A DNA stretch of 64,000 nucleotides from Prorocentrum cordatum (GCA_963575745.1 CAUYUJ010011225.1:957828-1021827); one strand, 5' to 3'. Shown: positions 11,814 through 22,339, counted from the first letter of the stretch. The notes: a model not told the origin generated them from the sequence alone. Numbers and translations: made by a program.

Positions 11814-12176
11814 CTATCGGCGGCCTCCAACCTCTTGTTGGACTAGCAGCTCGTTGGTTCTTGCATGAAGGTTGCCGCCATGGAGAATGTGGGCGTCGAT
11901 TCCACCAGATCCGACCATTTGCCTAGCTGCTGCATTTAGGTTTGCAAGGTCATTGGCACAGATGGCTTGTCCAGAAGACGACTTGATATGCATAAGTTTA
12001 GCTCCTCCGAAACCGTCGAGGGGTACCGATCGCAGTTCGCCACCGTGCCGTTGGAGCCATGGGAAGACTCGACTCACCAGTACCTCATCAATCTCACCAA
12101 CATGCGATGGACCTTCATTCGGCGTGGATGTGATGAGAAGCTTGTGAACCTGGCTAAGACCGGTCTCCGAAAACAT
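11814..12176 (-). pseudogene. Possible LINE endonuclease remnant
   Basis: A 120-codon frame with unbiased composition. Its segment ANLNAAARQMV...HILHGGNLHARTNELL resembles the part of LINE APE-type endonucleases that carries the GDxN motif followed by an eeL helix; here GD is GG. The preceding region and a frame further downstream lack confirming motifs. It may be a decayed LINE fragment or a stray open frame. No start or end is defended. Confidence 0.25.
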
Positions 12177-13564
12177 GGTCGGGAGATGGTTTCTGAGATG
12201 GTCCCGAAATTTTGCTCCTTGATGGGCCGCACATCATTTTCATTGAAGTTGACCCCGGAAGTGGCTCTTTGAATCTAACTCGCAATGCGAGCTCGAAATC
12301 GAGTTCGGCGGATGCGATGTTTGATAGCAGCTTGTTTCTTATATTACGCGTAGTGGTCACAGGACGTGAGGCGTCGTCACAGCAAAGGCAATCAATATGT
12401 TCCATATCGAGGCCCTCCGTTACTCGTAAGTTTCCTTATTCCATCATCTTTCTTCCGTCCTCCGTCGTAGCTCCTCCATCGTCCTCTTTGATTATCCGTC
12501 GGTCTCGTATTTCCTTCAATGTTTTTTCTACTTCTCCTTATGTCAATGCTATTCTTCATGCGATTGCTGATGCTCTCAATCGCAATCCTGTTCCTCCGCA
12601 TTCCATTTTTCGCTAGGTGGTGAGGAGAAACGGGGGGGCAAGATCGATTCTGGGAGGGGAAAGGAGGAGGAGGACGGGGAGGAGGATCATCGGGATAAGT
12701 CGAAGGAGCAGGGAGGGGGAGAGGGAGGGGTGGTAAGTGGGGGTTGAGGAGGATGGGGCAGCAGGGCGGAGGGCCTGATGAGATGTAAAGTGCGCACAAG
12801 CTCGGCGCGCTGGGCCCTGGTAAGCATTGCTAGGCTGTGCTGGTCGGTCGTCCGACGCCGCGTCTGTGGCTGAACTCCTTCATCGCTGCGCGGGCCTTTC
12901 GGGCGACGGGGTGGCGCGCCGCGAGCAACTGAGCCGCGCGTTGACTGCGGTAACCAGGGCGGGCGGCCAGATCACGAGACCTCGAAAGCGAGCTGGGCGA
13001 GACTCCGTGCCCCTAGGAGGTCGTGAAGTCCATGATGCTGCTCTGCCGATCGACGCTGCAGACGCGGTTGAGATTGCCGAGGGTTGCCGCCGCGAGCCGG
13101 CAAGCTGCAGGGCCGGCGCGCGCGACGTCAGTCAGGGGCGACACGCGAACCGCGAGTGGATCGCCGAGCAGGCGGAGATCGAAAGGGGGGGCCTCGGCTG
13201 GCGCGCCTGATCGGGATGCGCTTTCGGGCGCCCTGAGGCCGCGGTCGCCCGCGCCGCCCTCGACCGCCCACCCGCCTCTGCATCGTGTTGGTTTTCTGAG
13301 CGCGGCGTCCCATGGGTCCGGGGGGAGGGCTCCGAGGCGGGAATGTATACATGACCACCGCCTCGCAGGGGCGGGGGGGCGCGCGGGCGCCCCTCGAGGT
13401 CGCGGCGCGCGATGGGCGCGGAGCAGCAGCGGGCCAATTTCCAGGCCGAGTTTACCCCTTCGAATTCCATCGTCGCCCCCACGGGCATGGGCGCCGACCA
13501 GGTCACGGGGGGTGATGCTGGTCTATTTCTCGGCGATGTTGCCTTGGCGTCCGCAGCGGCGAGG
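12177..13564. other. No gene recognised
   Basis: Mixed GC-rich DNA with a short GGA-rich patch near 12655-12760. Frames have biased Arg/Pro/Ala composition. Nothing supportable seen. Confidence 0.4.
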
Positions 13565-15945
13565 TGGGGCGCCATGCGCGCCCAAACCCAGAGAGGCCTT
13601 AAGACGGCCCCAGAAACCTTCGAGACACACCCTGGAAAGTCTCCAAGGGGCCTCCCAAGAGGGCCCCAGGAGGTGAAATCTTTGATTTCCTCAGGTGTCG
13701 GTGTTTGAAGGGCTTTGGCGCTCTCACCTTTTCGGGTTCCCGGCGCTCCAGCACTGTCCCCGAGATCGCCGCGAGACGGCCCGGAAAGGCTTCCAACGGG
13801 GCTCAGAGACTGATCGAGACTGCCCCAGGTGCCCCCCGCGAAGGCTCCAAGAGTGGTGGGTTGCGGGGGGAGGTCGAGCGGACATTTCGAGCCCTCGGCC
13901 CCGAGCGGCCCCCAGGAAACCGCAAGGGGCCCCCACGAGGCCGCAACAGGCTCCCAAGGGGCCATATGGACCCTCCACTAAGCCCCCAAGCGGGCCCAAC
14001 ACTTCCCCAAAGAGGTCCCGACAGCGACGAGAAGCGTCCGCAACCCATGCGCGGTGGCGGAATGGGCCGAAGGCCATTGGATTTGGTCTAAGAGTGGTGC
14101 CTTCTCGCTACTCTTTGAATATTCGCCCGCGAGGAAGATTTCGATGCCCCTCTGTCCTCTCGCCCAGCTGAGCGTCGAGCCCCTTCTTCTGCATCGTGCT
14201 GTGAATCCCACCAGCCTGCTGGGCGTAGTTGGTTTGGAGCGTTTTCTCTTCCATCTTTCCCTCTTCCGCGTCGGGGATGGGCTTACCCTCCCGCTTACAC
14301 CCACACGCTAACACTTCCCCTTTTGTCTAATGTTCGTTTTTCTTTATGCAGGGACCATTCGACGAATTGACGTTGTCGTAGCCTGGAGACCATTGAACGA
14401 ATCGTTTTCTTCTCTTCAATGTTGTTGTCGCTTCATCGTTTGGCAGAGAGTTGACTGACCCGAAATGGCCCTTGAAAACCTGATTCTCTTGAACAACTGA
14501 TTCGACAATATCCTTGAGTTTGACTGTTCTTCCACACGCATAAACTCTCCCAATCACCTCCATTGGGATTGGAAGGGAACAGGAGGCCCCAGTCTCTAAT
14601 CTAACTGTCCCCCTCATACCGCTATGTGCTAGTATGCATATTCGATGATTTCTCAAGTTGCTTGGCCCCGGAAGTGGTCTGGGAGAGCCCTGGGAGGGGT
14701 ACCAGAGAGTCCTGGGAGGGGTCCGGGAAGGTCCCGGGGGGAGTCCAGGAAGGGGACTTTGAGAAAAGGTCGTTCTCGGGGGCATGCTGGAGCCCTCCTG
14801 GGCGCCTCTTGGGAGCGTCCGCGGCCGTCTTGGGGGCCACCTTGGTCCGTCTGGAGGGTTTTTTGGGGCGTCTTGGAGCCGTCCTGGACCGTGTAGGGGC
14901 CGTCTTGAGAAATTTTGACGATGCTCCATCTTCCAAGGAGGGGTGACCCTTGTTGGTGTTTTACCGATTCGGGCGCATCCGGGGGCCCTCTTGGACCCCA
15001 CCTGAGAGCGTCTGGGCCCCTTCGGGACCACCTTTGGGCAGCCAAGCTGGTTCCAAGAGAGCTACAGATAGCCCAAGGTGGCTTCCAGGATGGCGCGGTG
15101 CTCGATGCTAGCCCTGGGTGGTCTCCAACATGCGTCCAAGAGGCGCCCAGACGGCCACAAGAGGGCCCGATGCTGCCACAGAGCTCGCCAAGGAGGCACC
15201 CGAGAGGCGAAAACCATCCTCAAACATTGTGCTTTCGATGTTCTCTGGCTTTCCAGTTTTTTTTCTTCCGATGGGCGTCGGGGGCCTCATGATGGTTCCA
15301 AGAGGGCCCCAGTAGGGGCTACATGGGCGCAAGATGGCCCCGAGACGGCCCCAAAACTGCCCCAGGACGGCCCCCCAAGGCAGTTTTTTGGAGACACTCA
15401 TGGGCGAAAGGCCAGCTTAAGACCGTCTGGAAGTCAGAGAGACGATTAGGGGCCCGCTGGCAGGCATCTGGGACGGGTCGCTTGGGGGAGGGAACGGGCG
15501 AGATAGTTTTGTCGTCAGTGGTTCACATACTCCGTGAGGCGGGAGGTTTTCCCCCTGGACCTGGACGGGGCGCCCCGCGACCGATTGGAGCGTCCAAGTT
15601 GGCCCATGCTGGCTCCAAAAGGGCCTCAGAGAGCCCAAGATGGCTCAAGATTGCTCAAAATGGCTTACAAGATGCTCATAGAGGCTCGAAGTCCGGCTCG
15701 AGACGACTCCTGGCTCCGGAGGACCCCCAAGAGCGCCTCCAAGATGCCAAAATAAGTTCATGTGCTTCGTTTATTCGCTCTTTCGCTTCCGATGGCTTTC
15801 TGAGGCTTCAAGATGGCTCCAAGATGGCCCAGGATGGCATCAAGAGAGGCCCAAGAGAGCCACAATACGGCCCCAATAGCGCCCAAAAGCGTTCCAATAG
15901 CGCTTCAAGAGGGCCCCAAGAGTCGATTTTAGAGACCCTAGAGGG
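13565..15945. repeat. Large CTTGG/CCAAGATGG repeat block
   Basis: About 2.4 kb dominated by degenerate units such as 'gccccaagagg', 'ccaagatggccc' and 'gccgtcttggggg', mostly 10-15 bp apart, switching strand several times (reverse-complement form near 14640-14930). Non-repeat stretches at about 14100-14640 have no gene. Confidence 0.7.
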
Positions 15946-15982
15946 GGGATGCTGATTTCGGGCTCCCCCCGTCTTTGATGAT

Positions 15983-16084
15983 GATGAGATGACTACTTCA
16001 TCGAGCTGTAGCCTGAGCAGATGACAACAGTGCGAATGCGCATGCACGACACACACACACACAGAAAGCAAAGTACACAAACAA
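15983..16084 (-). repeat. PLE terminal direct repeat (3' copy)
   Basis: Nearly identical to 20805-20904 over ~100 bp, from 'gatgagatgactacttc' through a CA run to 'aagcaaagtac.caaacaa'. Differences are a few substitutions and the CA count. Same orientation, as in PLE pseudo-LTRs. Confidence 0.9.
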
Positions 16085-16427
16085 ATTAATTACATGCGTG
16101 AATTCGGCTCGACTTACTTTCGCTAGTAAATACATGCACGTGGGAATGGGAGCCACGCCGCAGCAATCAACTTGCAATGGCTTCACGAACACGGCCGGAG
16201 GTTCTAGCAAGAATCATCCGCAGGGCCCGGCTAGCATTACGGCCAGACGGAAAGTGAATGTACAAAAATATGAAAACGAGCACGAAACACACAATCATAC
16301 AATAAAAGAATACAAGGTGGAAAGGGGAGGAAAGAGCAAGCAGCGCAAAACATGAAGGATAGACGGGAGCATGGAGAGCAGTACGCCACCACACACGCGA
16401 ACACACACGGAGCCCTCAAGCGGATGC

Positions 16428-19400
16428 TTAATCCGCACGTGGGTTATTGCAACGTGTCCATTTCTCTTGAGCAGCTGTCAACGCAACCCGGATGCAGGAC
16501 AAGTACGGATGCTTAGAACAAACTCTGTCAACCGCACGCCGGAGAGCCTCCCAGGGATACTCGAGACACTTTAGCTCAAGCATGAGGCTCGCAATGTGTG
16601 GAACGGGATCAACGTTCAAGCAACGGTCAACGCATTGTACAAGCAAGCCTTGCACGGAACCCACTTTTTCCGAGAGAGGCCTATTGCTGTGCCACGACTG
16701 GAACCGAGGGAACGGAGCACACACGACAGCAGCATGAAACAGATCACCGTTCTTGCTGTGGGGGGACAAAGACACATGAGGAGCAGTGCCAACATTGAAC
16801 CCAACAAAGACAGCAGGATCCTCGACCTTCAGTTTCAAGCACTCATGTGTGCGTTTCTTACGGATCCGGCTATGGACCGCTTGGCTATAGATTCCCATAA
16901 GGCTTTCAATTAATTGGTCACTCAGAGCCTGGACATCCGGTGCAGACTGGTGCGCCTGATGCCAGAAACATAGCACACCGAATATGTCATCAACCCACCG
17001 GGCAATCATCATAGTGACAAATTGGATTCCATCGCAAGGAACGTGGGGTGGCAATCGCATACGTTCGAACTCCAGAAAACAACACACCATATTGCACACG
17101 CCAGGGGACAAATTGCTACCCTGTGTCATCCCCACAGTCGGCACAAACAGTCCCTTCCCGAAGTGCAAGAACCCACTGTCTAAATCAGCGTTCACAATGG
17201 GAACAGTGTCATCCACGCGCAGAACATAATCGTCAGCAGAGACGACACGGCAATTGTGAGGCGACGGTTTAGGCATGTTAGCTCGTGCCAAATTACGGAC
17301 GTGACCCTTGAAGGCGCGAGTGAAACAATGTGGGGACTCGCGATACCGAGGGGCGTACCTATAGAGCCGAGGGAGACGGATGAAACGACGACGAGAGCCA
17401 TGGACTTCATACCAACGAGCAACCACCCAGGACAGGGCTTTACTGATGAGGTTGCGCGGAACATTATTGAAGAAATTATCGATGTCCCGCTTGAGTGGCA
17501 CGTAAATGGGAGTGAAGCCACGAGAACACTTGTCAACGCAATCAACACTAAAGTTGTGAAATTTGCTCACAACCTTCTCCGCAGCAATCACAGATATAGA
17601 CTCTGGGCACAGATTGGTGGTCATGAAATTCAGAGCACGGCAAGCAAGCGAGAAGTACGAACGCATGCAATGCTTAGCGTAAGACCCCAGAGGACGGACT
17701 TTGAGGTGCAAGCTGGATGCGTTTGGCCACACATCGACTCCACCGAACTGGTGATGAGTGACATCACGTGGAAGAAGGCCTGTGTACGACAGCTTAGACT
17801 GTAACTCCGAGGAAGCATTGTGGATGGAATTCCAGCCAGGGACAGAGCGACACACGATGCCCTTACCAAGGAAAACCTCACGAGCACGGAAGTGCCAAGA
17901 ACGAGGGCAAGAGATGGCAAGAGCAGATGGCATTTTGTCAACGGGGGAGACGACAGCAATACGACGAAGACGACGACTCCACTCCACCACATCAGATTGT
18001 AAAACGCCATACCCTCTGAAGGCGTCAGCTCGAGCAAACATTGCCCCGATTTCCTCGCAAGCATCAGACAAGTCAAGACAAACATCCGGAACAACATGTG
18101 CGCATTTCGCGTGCAGAGTGTCAACAGCACGCAACAAACTATCGCGAAATTGAGCAAAACTCCAAACGCAAGCCCCCTCAGAATGGAAACCAGCCGGAAT
18201 GCTGGATGAAATTGCCGTGTTCTGCAACAGGCAACAAACGCGTCCGTTCTGGGAACGGCCCACAGACAATTCATCACAGAGGGCATCACATGCGCATGGG
18301 AACTCGCAAGTATCAAGTGATTTAGACCAAACCTTAGAATTCACAAGCAAACTCTTCGGGGATGGTGCCTTCAATCGCTTGAACAACAAGTGCACAGACG
18401 TGCCAACCGGAAGTTGAACGGACAATTGAGAACGGATGGCAGAAGCAAGGGCAGGACGAATGGGGAAATCCAGCAGAGAAGGAAGAAGCAGAGAACAAGA
18501 AACAAAAGAACGAGAACTCTTGCGGTCAATAGTCTGGAACACTCTCTGGCGAGCCACGGCGAGGCTTGATCCGGACAGCGTCTTTGGCAGACGTTGCAAC
18601 AACCAGGGCACGACGATGGGTTTGTTATCGCGCAGCCATTTAACAACATGACTGCTGCTATTAGCTTTCCGTCGCATATCGCCCAATCTGGGAACCAAGG
18701 CAGACAAGGAAGATCGCTGCATGGTGTAACAACACATGGACCTGCAATCAACCTGAAACGCACTCAAGAAAAAACGAGGGTTGGAAAAACGACACGGACG
18801 AGGACGAGAACCGGACTTGGTAGGATTCACCACCACGCTGCAGTCGCCAGACTTCTCCCATGGCGCACGGGCGTGCTTTTTCACAAACGGAACAGTCAAT
18901 TGAGGACGAAGGGCATGAATGAACCGTTTTCCAAGCACGCGCAATTCAAAATCCGACGACGACGACAAACAAACGAGAGGGATGCACACAAAACTAGCAA
19001 CATCCAACGACCTCATTTTGTAATAAGCAGGGATTTGAGAACGAGGCCGGTCGCTGAGCAGATTACCCACATGCTCACGCATGCGCACGTCCATCCCCCG
19101 ATTCGTCTTGCCGACATACATAAAATTGTGATCCGTGGACAACCAGGCGCGCACAACATGGGAGGTGAACGAGGGAGAGACACGATCGCAATACACAGCA
19201 GACGCAGAGCGAACAATGGCAGAGTAAACTTTCTGATGGTGGCGAAAGGAAGAGAGACCAAGCAGGCGGATGGTAGAGATGGAGTGCAGAAAGTTAAGAA
19301 TGTCCAACATAGTGCTCATCTCCGCCTTAGCAAGTACAGTGGCCTTCTGACATGAAGAGAAACGCAACCCATGCAAATGGGCTTTGAGACAACGCAAGAG

Positions 19401-19745
19401 ACCGGTAACCTGTCTCCAAGCCTTCACTTGAACGTACCGGCAATGAACATTCGAAGCGACATTTTTTATGATGACGCCTACAGAGCGGGCGCTGTCGACA
19501 GCCAGACGTCGATCCCACGATTCACATTCAAGCAAACGTCGTGCACGACGCACGTGTGGCAAAGCATACTTATCTCCCATCTCAGTCCAATCCCTCACGT
19601 TGATGCGCTGGCAGAAGCAAGGAGAAGAGGAGGAGGAGAAGCACATGCACGCGTCAACATTCATGCCAAGCTTGGAAAACACAGGTGCTATGTAATCGCG
19701 CGCGTGCATGCTAGTTTGCCACGTGGCGGGTGAAATATGGAACAC
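16428..19745 (-). CDS. PLE protein: GIY-YIG nuclease + reverse transcriptase
   Basis: 1105 residues from the first possible start. The N-terminal ~190 residues are Cys/His-containing and unassigned. Residues ~195-286 form a GIY-YIG-type endonuclease: the YIG strand is MYVGKT (209-214), the catalytic Arg region is RMREH (221-225), and the glutamate is in DFELRVLGKRFI (E267); the GIY strand is degenerate. The RT follows: fingers motif VDKMPSALAISCP (602-614), motif A DIDNFFNNVP (754-763), motif B GMTQGSNLSPG (872-882), motif C RWVDDIFG (916-923), motif D/E PAVFVGFNVG (~977-986). All RT catalytic Asp are present. The first codon here is GTG, and the frame is continuous with the upstream 184-codon ORF except for one UGA at 19758-19760. 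Translation may therefore depend on readthrough, or the UGA may be an inactivating mutation. Confidence 0.88.
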   Translation of the reverse strand: MFHISPATWQTSMHARDYIAPVFSKLGMNVDACMCFSSSSSPCFCQRINVRDWTEMGDKYALPHVRRARRLLECESWDRRLAVDSARSVGVIIKNVASNVHCRYVQVKAWRQVTGLLRCLKAHLHGLRFSSCQKATVLAKAEMSTMLDILNFLHSISTIRLLGLSSFRHHQKVYSAIVRSASAVYCDRVSPSFTSHVVRAWLSTDHNFMYVGKTNRGMDVRMREHVGNLLSDRPRSQIPAYYKMRSLDVASFVCIPLVCLSSSSDFELRVLGKRFIHALRPQLTVPFVKKHARAPWEKSGDCSVVVNPTKSGSRPRPCRFSNPRFFLSAFQVDCRSMCCYTMQRSSLSALVPRLGDMRRKANSSSHVVKWLRDNKPIVVPWLLQRLPKTLSGSSLAVARQRVFQTIDRKSSRSFVSCSLLLPSLLDFPIRPALASAIRSQLSVQLPVGTSVHLLFKRLKAPSPKSLLVNSKVWSKSLDTCEFPCACDALCDELSVGRSQNGRVCCLLQNTAISSSIPAGFHSEGACVWSFAQFRDSLLRAVDTLHAKCAHVVPDVCLDLSDACEEIGAMFARADAFRGYGVLQSDVVEWSRRLRRIAVVSPVDKMPSALAISCPRSWHFRAREVFLGKGIVCRSVPGWNSIHNASSELQSKLSYTGLLPRDVTHHQFGGVDVWPNASSLHLKVRPLGSYAKHCMRSYFSLACRALNFMTTNLCPESISVIAAEKVVSKFHNFSVDCVDKCSRGFTPIYVPLKRDIDNFFNNVPRNLISKALSWVVARWYEVHGSRRRFIRLPRLYRYAPRYRESPHCFTRAFKGHVRNLARANMPKPSPHNCRVVSADDYVLRVDDTVPIVNADLDSGFLHFGKGLFVPTVGMTQGSNLSPGVCNMVCCFLEFERMRLPPHVPCDGIQFVTMMIARWVDDIFGVLCFWHQAHQSAPDVQALSDQLIESLMGIYSQAVHSRIRKKRTHECLKLKVEDPAVFVGFNVGTAPHVSLSPHSKNGDLFHAAVVCAPFPRFQSWHSNRPLSEKVGSVQGLLVQCVDRCLNVDPVPHIASLMLELKCLEYPWEALRRAVDRVCSKHPYLSCIRVALTAAQEKWTRCNNPRAD

Positions 19746-19757
19746 GTTACCTACGGA

Positions 19758-20312
19758 TCAGCGCGGCTGGTTCTGTTGCTCCACAATCCTAGCCCACTCA
19801 GAAGAAGCCGATGCTGCATCAGCCTGCCTGGGGCGACGCCTCGGCCGGGGATTTGGAGTGGACATCTCGTGGACAGGAACCCTGCGAACCTCCATGTCGC
19901 TCGCGACAGAATCCCACGGATGGTTGGACATGCTACCGTTGTTGGCCCACTGGATCTTCACCTGGCAATTACCTTCACCAGGAAGCTGCTCTACACCAAT
20001 CACAGTGCCGTTCTCATCGTTGTGCCTGACAGAGCAACCCATGGATTCCCGGGGATCAAGCAGAGGCGTCCTCGCATCGGTGTCCAGATCCATCTTGGCT
20101 CCCTGGAAGTCAGCGAACAAGGAACGCTCCGCGCGAGGCTCCCGGTGGAAGTCATGATCACGAGGGCGGGGGCGATTCTGGCGAAAGGATTCATCGCAAC
20201 GCTTCCTTTCCAAGAAATCACTCACGGACTCTGCCTGGGGGATCTGCAAGGTTTCGAGCACCGAACGAACTCCGACGACATAGTTATTCCGCGTCTCCTC
20301 ACTGCACGACAT
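19758..20312 (-). CDS. PLE ORF2, 184 aa
   Basis: Begins at an ATG that overlaps the ORF1 stop (TAATG at 20314-20310) and ends at UGA 19760-19758, in the same frame as the RT ORF. The middle is Arg/Asp-rich (RQNRPRPRDHDFHREPR). Residues ~95-145 (GCSVRHNDENGTVIGVEQ, CQVKIQWANNG, HPWDSV) resemble an SH3-like/KOW/Tudor barrel, which is inference only. The tail is basic (RPRRRPRQ). It could be a nucleic-acid-binding partner, or the natural N-terminus of the RT polyprotein. Confidence 0.7.
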   Translation of the reverse strand: MSCSEETRNNYVVGVRSVLETLQIPQAESVSDFLERKRCDESFRQNRPRPRDHDFHREPRAERSLFADFQGAKMDLDTDARTPLLDPRESMGCSVRHNDENGTVIGVEQLPGEGNCQVKIQWANNGSMSNHPWDSVASDMEVRRVPVHEMSTPNPRPRRRPRQADAASASSEWARIVEQQNQPR

Positions 20313-20314
20313 TA
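20310..20314 (-). promoter_or_regulatory. UAAUG stop-start coupling, ORF1/ORF2
   Basis: Reading the minus strand, 20314-20310 is TAATG: the ORF1 stop TAA and the ORF2 start ATG share one A. UAAUG translational coupling is established for the LINE SART1. Its use here is inferred from position. Confidence 0.7.
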
Positions 20315-20689
20315 GAATGAGGCCGGAGATCTCCTGAGCACGGCGGACACTGACGTCCCATTCCCCGTGTGCACGAAAAAAACAGGTACGGCGCGCTCCT
20401 TTTTCATCATGTCCCGGAGGCCGGGGAGGTTCGTGGCCGCGCTCACAATTTCGAATCGATCAACGTTGTCCGCATGAAGAGGTAGGAATCTACCATGCTC
20501 GTCCTGGTTGTGCACTCTCATATCCACGACTTGCCCTTCGTACACACGCATCGGCGCAGGCCGCGGCGTAGGTGCAGATGCGCCGGAAGCCAGTGGGAAC
20601 TGGAAGGGCCCTTGTGGACGGTATCCGTAGCTGGACTGCTGCTGATACTGCTGGCCAAACATTGGCGGGCGAGGAGCGAATGAATTCAT
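20312..20689 (-). CDS. PLE ORF1, 125 aa, Gln/Pro-rich
   Basis: The start was chosen at the first ATG (20689); the frame is open further upstream without one. The N-terminal third is low complexity (FGQQYQQQSSYGYRPQGPFQF), like a prion-like/RGG-poor condensate segment. The C-terminal half is a compact mixed-charge region (VVDMRVHNQDEHGRFLPLH, FEIVSAATNLPGLRDMM, VPVFFVHTGNGTSVSAVL). No family recognised. The ORF1 position before the RT suggests an RNP or particle protein. Confidence 0.65.
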   Translation of the reverse strand: MNSFAPRPPMFGQQYQQQSSYGYRPQGPFQFPLASGASAPTPRPAPMRVYEGQVVDMRVHNQDEHGRFLPLHADNVDRFEIVSAATNLPGLRDMMKKERAVPVFFVHTGNGTSVSAVLRRSPASF

Positions 20690-20804
20690 CGCAAAGTAAG
20701 GAACGAACAGAAGTACAGTAATCGGAATGTGCATGAAAATGTACAGTATGAGTATGAGTATCAAGGAATAGGAGCGTGCACGGCAAGTTCACTATCCCAG
20801 TCAC

Positions 20805-20904
20805 GATGAGATGACTACTTCATCGAGCTGTAGCCTGAGCAGATGACAACAGTGCGAATGCGCATGCACGACACACACACACAGGAAGCAAAGTACGCAA
20901 ACAA
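20805..20904 (-). repeat. PLE terminal direct repeat (5' copy)
   Basis: Upstream copy of the ~100-bp repeat. ORF1 starts about 115 bp inside it, so the repeat probably holds promoter or 5' UTR sequence. Confidence 0.9.
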
Positions 20905-21090
20905 GATGGCCTCCAGGGTGCCCAGAAGAGGCCCAAGAGGCCCCAAGATGTGCGTAAACGGCCCCAAGAGGCTTCAAGTGGCACCCCTCAGCGACACCCA
21001 CGGCGGCCCAAGACGCCCCCGAGACCGCCAAGAGGCATCCAAGACAGTCTAAGAGGCCTCCAAGGAAGCCCCTGGGCATCCAAGAGGCCT
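20905..21090. repeat. CCAAGATGG/CCAAGAGG repeat block
   Basis: Continues the host repeat type also found left of the PLE (15570-15950), so the element appears to have landed inside such a block. Confidence 0.7.
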
Positions 21091-21246
21091 CTGGCCGTCT
21101 GCTCGCCCTCCTCCCCCTGCTTCTCATCTGCTTATTCCGTCGCCTTCTATCTTCTCTTCCTCGATTTGTTCCTCCATCCTCCTCATTCGATAGATACGGC
21201 TGCCCCCGATCTTGTTCATGCACTTCCTTGGTCATCCCAACTCTCG

Positions 21247-21345
21247 TTTTTTTTGTATGGGCTGGTTGGGGATACTTTTTTGTTCGCAAGCGATACGGAG
21301 GTTCCGCGCGCCGTCAAAGTCATAGCGCGCTAGCCACGGCCTAAA
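21247..21345 (+). repeat. Dispersed repeat family J, copy 1
   Basis: Core 'gggctggttggggatactttttt...gccgtcaaagtc' recurs at 21745-21800 (+) and 61300-61400 (-). Copies 1 and 3 also keep a similar translation (GDTFLFASDTEVPRAVKV versus GDTFLIASAPEEPDAVKI). Purine-rich DNA follows copies 1 and 2. Coding origin is possible but unproven. Confidence 0.55.
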
Positions 21346-22339
21346 TTGCGCAAGAGTAGGCAAAAGAAGAGACAACGAGAGAAAAAACGGCGGAAGAGAC
21401 GAGCAGTGGGCGAACCTCACTGCCTCTCAGAAGAGCGCCAGTACCAGGACGGCGACGTGCAGCACCACACAGTAATTGAAGTCCTCGGCCCAGAAGAGGA
21501 GGAACATGACGCGCAGGCGCTCGACGGACATTCCGGATCGCCGGTCACCAGATGGTGCGAGGAGTCGGTGAGAGAAGCCAAGCTCCAGCGAAGAGTCGGC
21601 GAGAGCCAACGACAGGGGACATGAGCAGGCCCTGTGGAAGGCAAGGTGGGGGGGCCCTGTGGAAGGCAAGGTGGGGGACGACCGGGTGTCCGTCTACCCC
21701 GGGCGGAAAGAGGCGGCAGACTCAAGGCGAGCCGCGGGCCCAGGAGCCCTGGAAAATTGGTGGGGATACTTGTTTGATCACGAGTGACGCGGAGCCAACC
21801 GCGCACCGTCGAGAAGGTCGAAAGCAAGATGCGAGCCGAGCAGCCACAAGTGGGACGCTGGAAAAGGGAAACGAGAGGGCAACCAGGCGGCGGGAAAGGA
21901 AAACGGAAAGAAACGAAAAGAGCAAGAAGAGCGGAAGAGCGAAGATGAAAGGAAGACAAGACAGAAATACGTAATGCAAGCCGCAGCTCAAAATCAGACC
22001 AAGTAGTAGACGACCGCCCCTTGCCGAACTGCCAGTACAACTCAACGTGCCCTAACCAATGCACTCAGGCCATCTCCAGGGCCAGCGCAGCCTAACCGCA
22101 GGACGCCACATTCCACGAGCCCCAGGAGGAGCAAGAGGGAGCGAGCCCGACCGAAGAGGCAGCGTGCAGTTCCAGGACTCGAAGAGCACCGAGTATCAAG
22201 GGTGGGGCACACGCCGGTGGCGACGAGGAACAGCCTGGGCCAGCCGGGCGGGGAGCGGGCAAATGGCGCGGCCAGGGGGTTACGGGCGCGCTTGCCAAGA
22301 CGGTTGGGGTGACCAGCCCAGGCCCACCGGGCGAGCAGC

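Larger units (their letters stand above)
15983..20904 (-). mobile_element. Penelope-like retroelement, near full length
   Basis: A 4.9-kb minus-strand element bounded by two ~100-bp direct repeats, with a CAT-type simple tail at its 3' end (15975-15985). It carries ORF1 (20689-20312), ORF2 (20312-19758) and an RT/GIY-YIG protein (19745-16428). The PLE assignment rests on the RT motif set (DIDNFFNNVP, MTQGSNLSPG, RWVDDIFG) plus the GIY-YIG nuclease and LTR-like direct repeats, all known PLE traits. Nuclease-first domain order matches the permuted Naiad/Chlamys-type PLEs. It sits inside CTTGG/CCAAGATGG repeats on both sides. Apart from one in-frame UGA there is no decay in ~1,400 codons. Confidence 0.85.
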
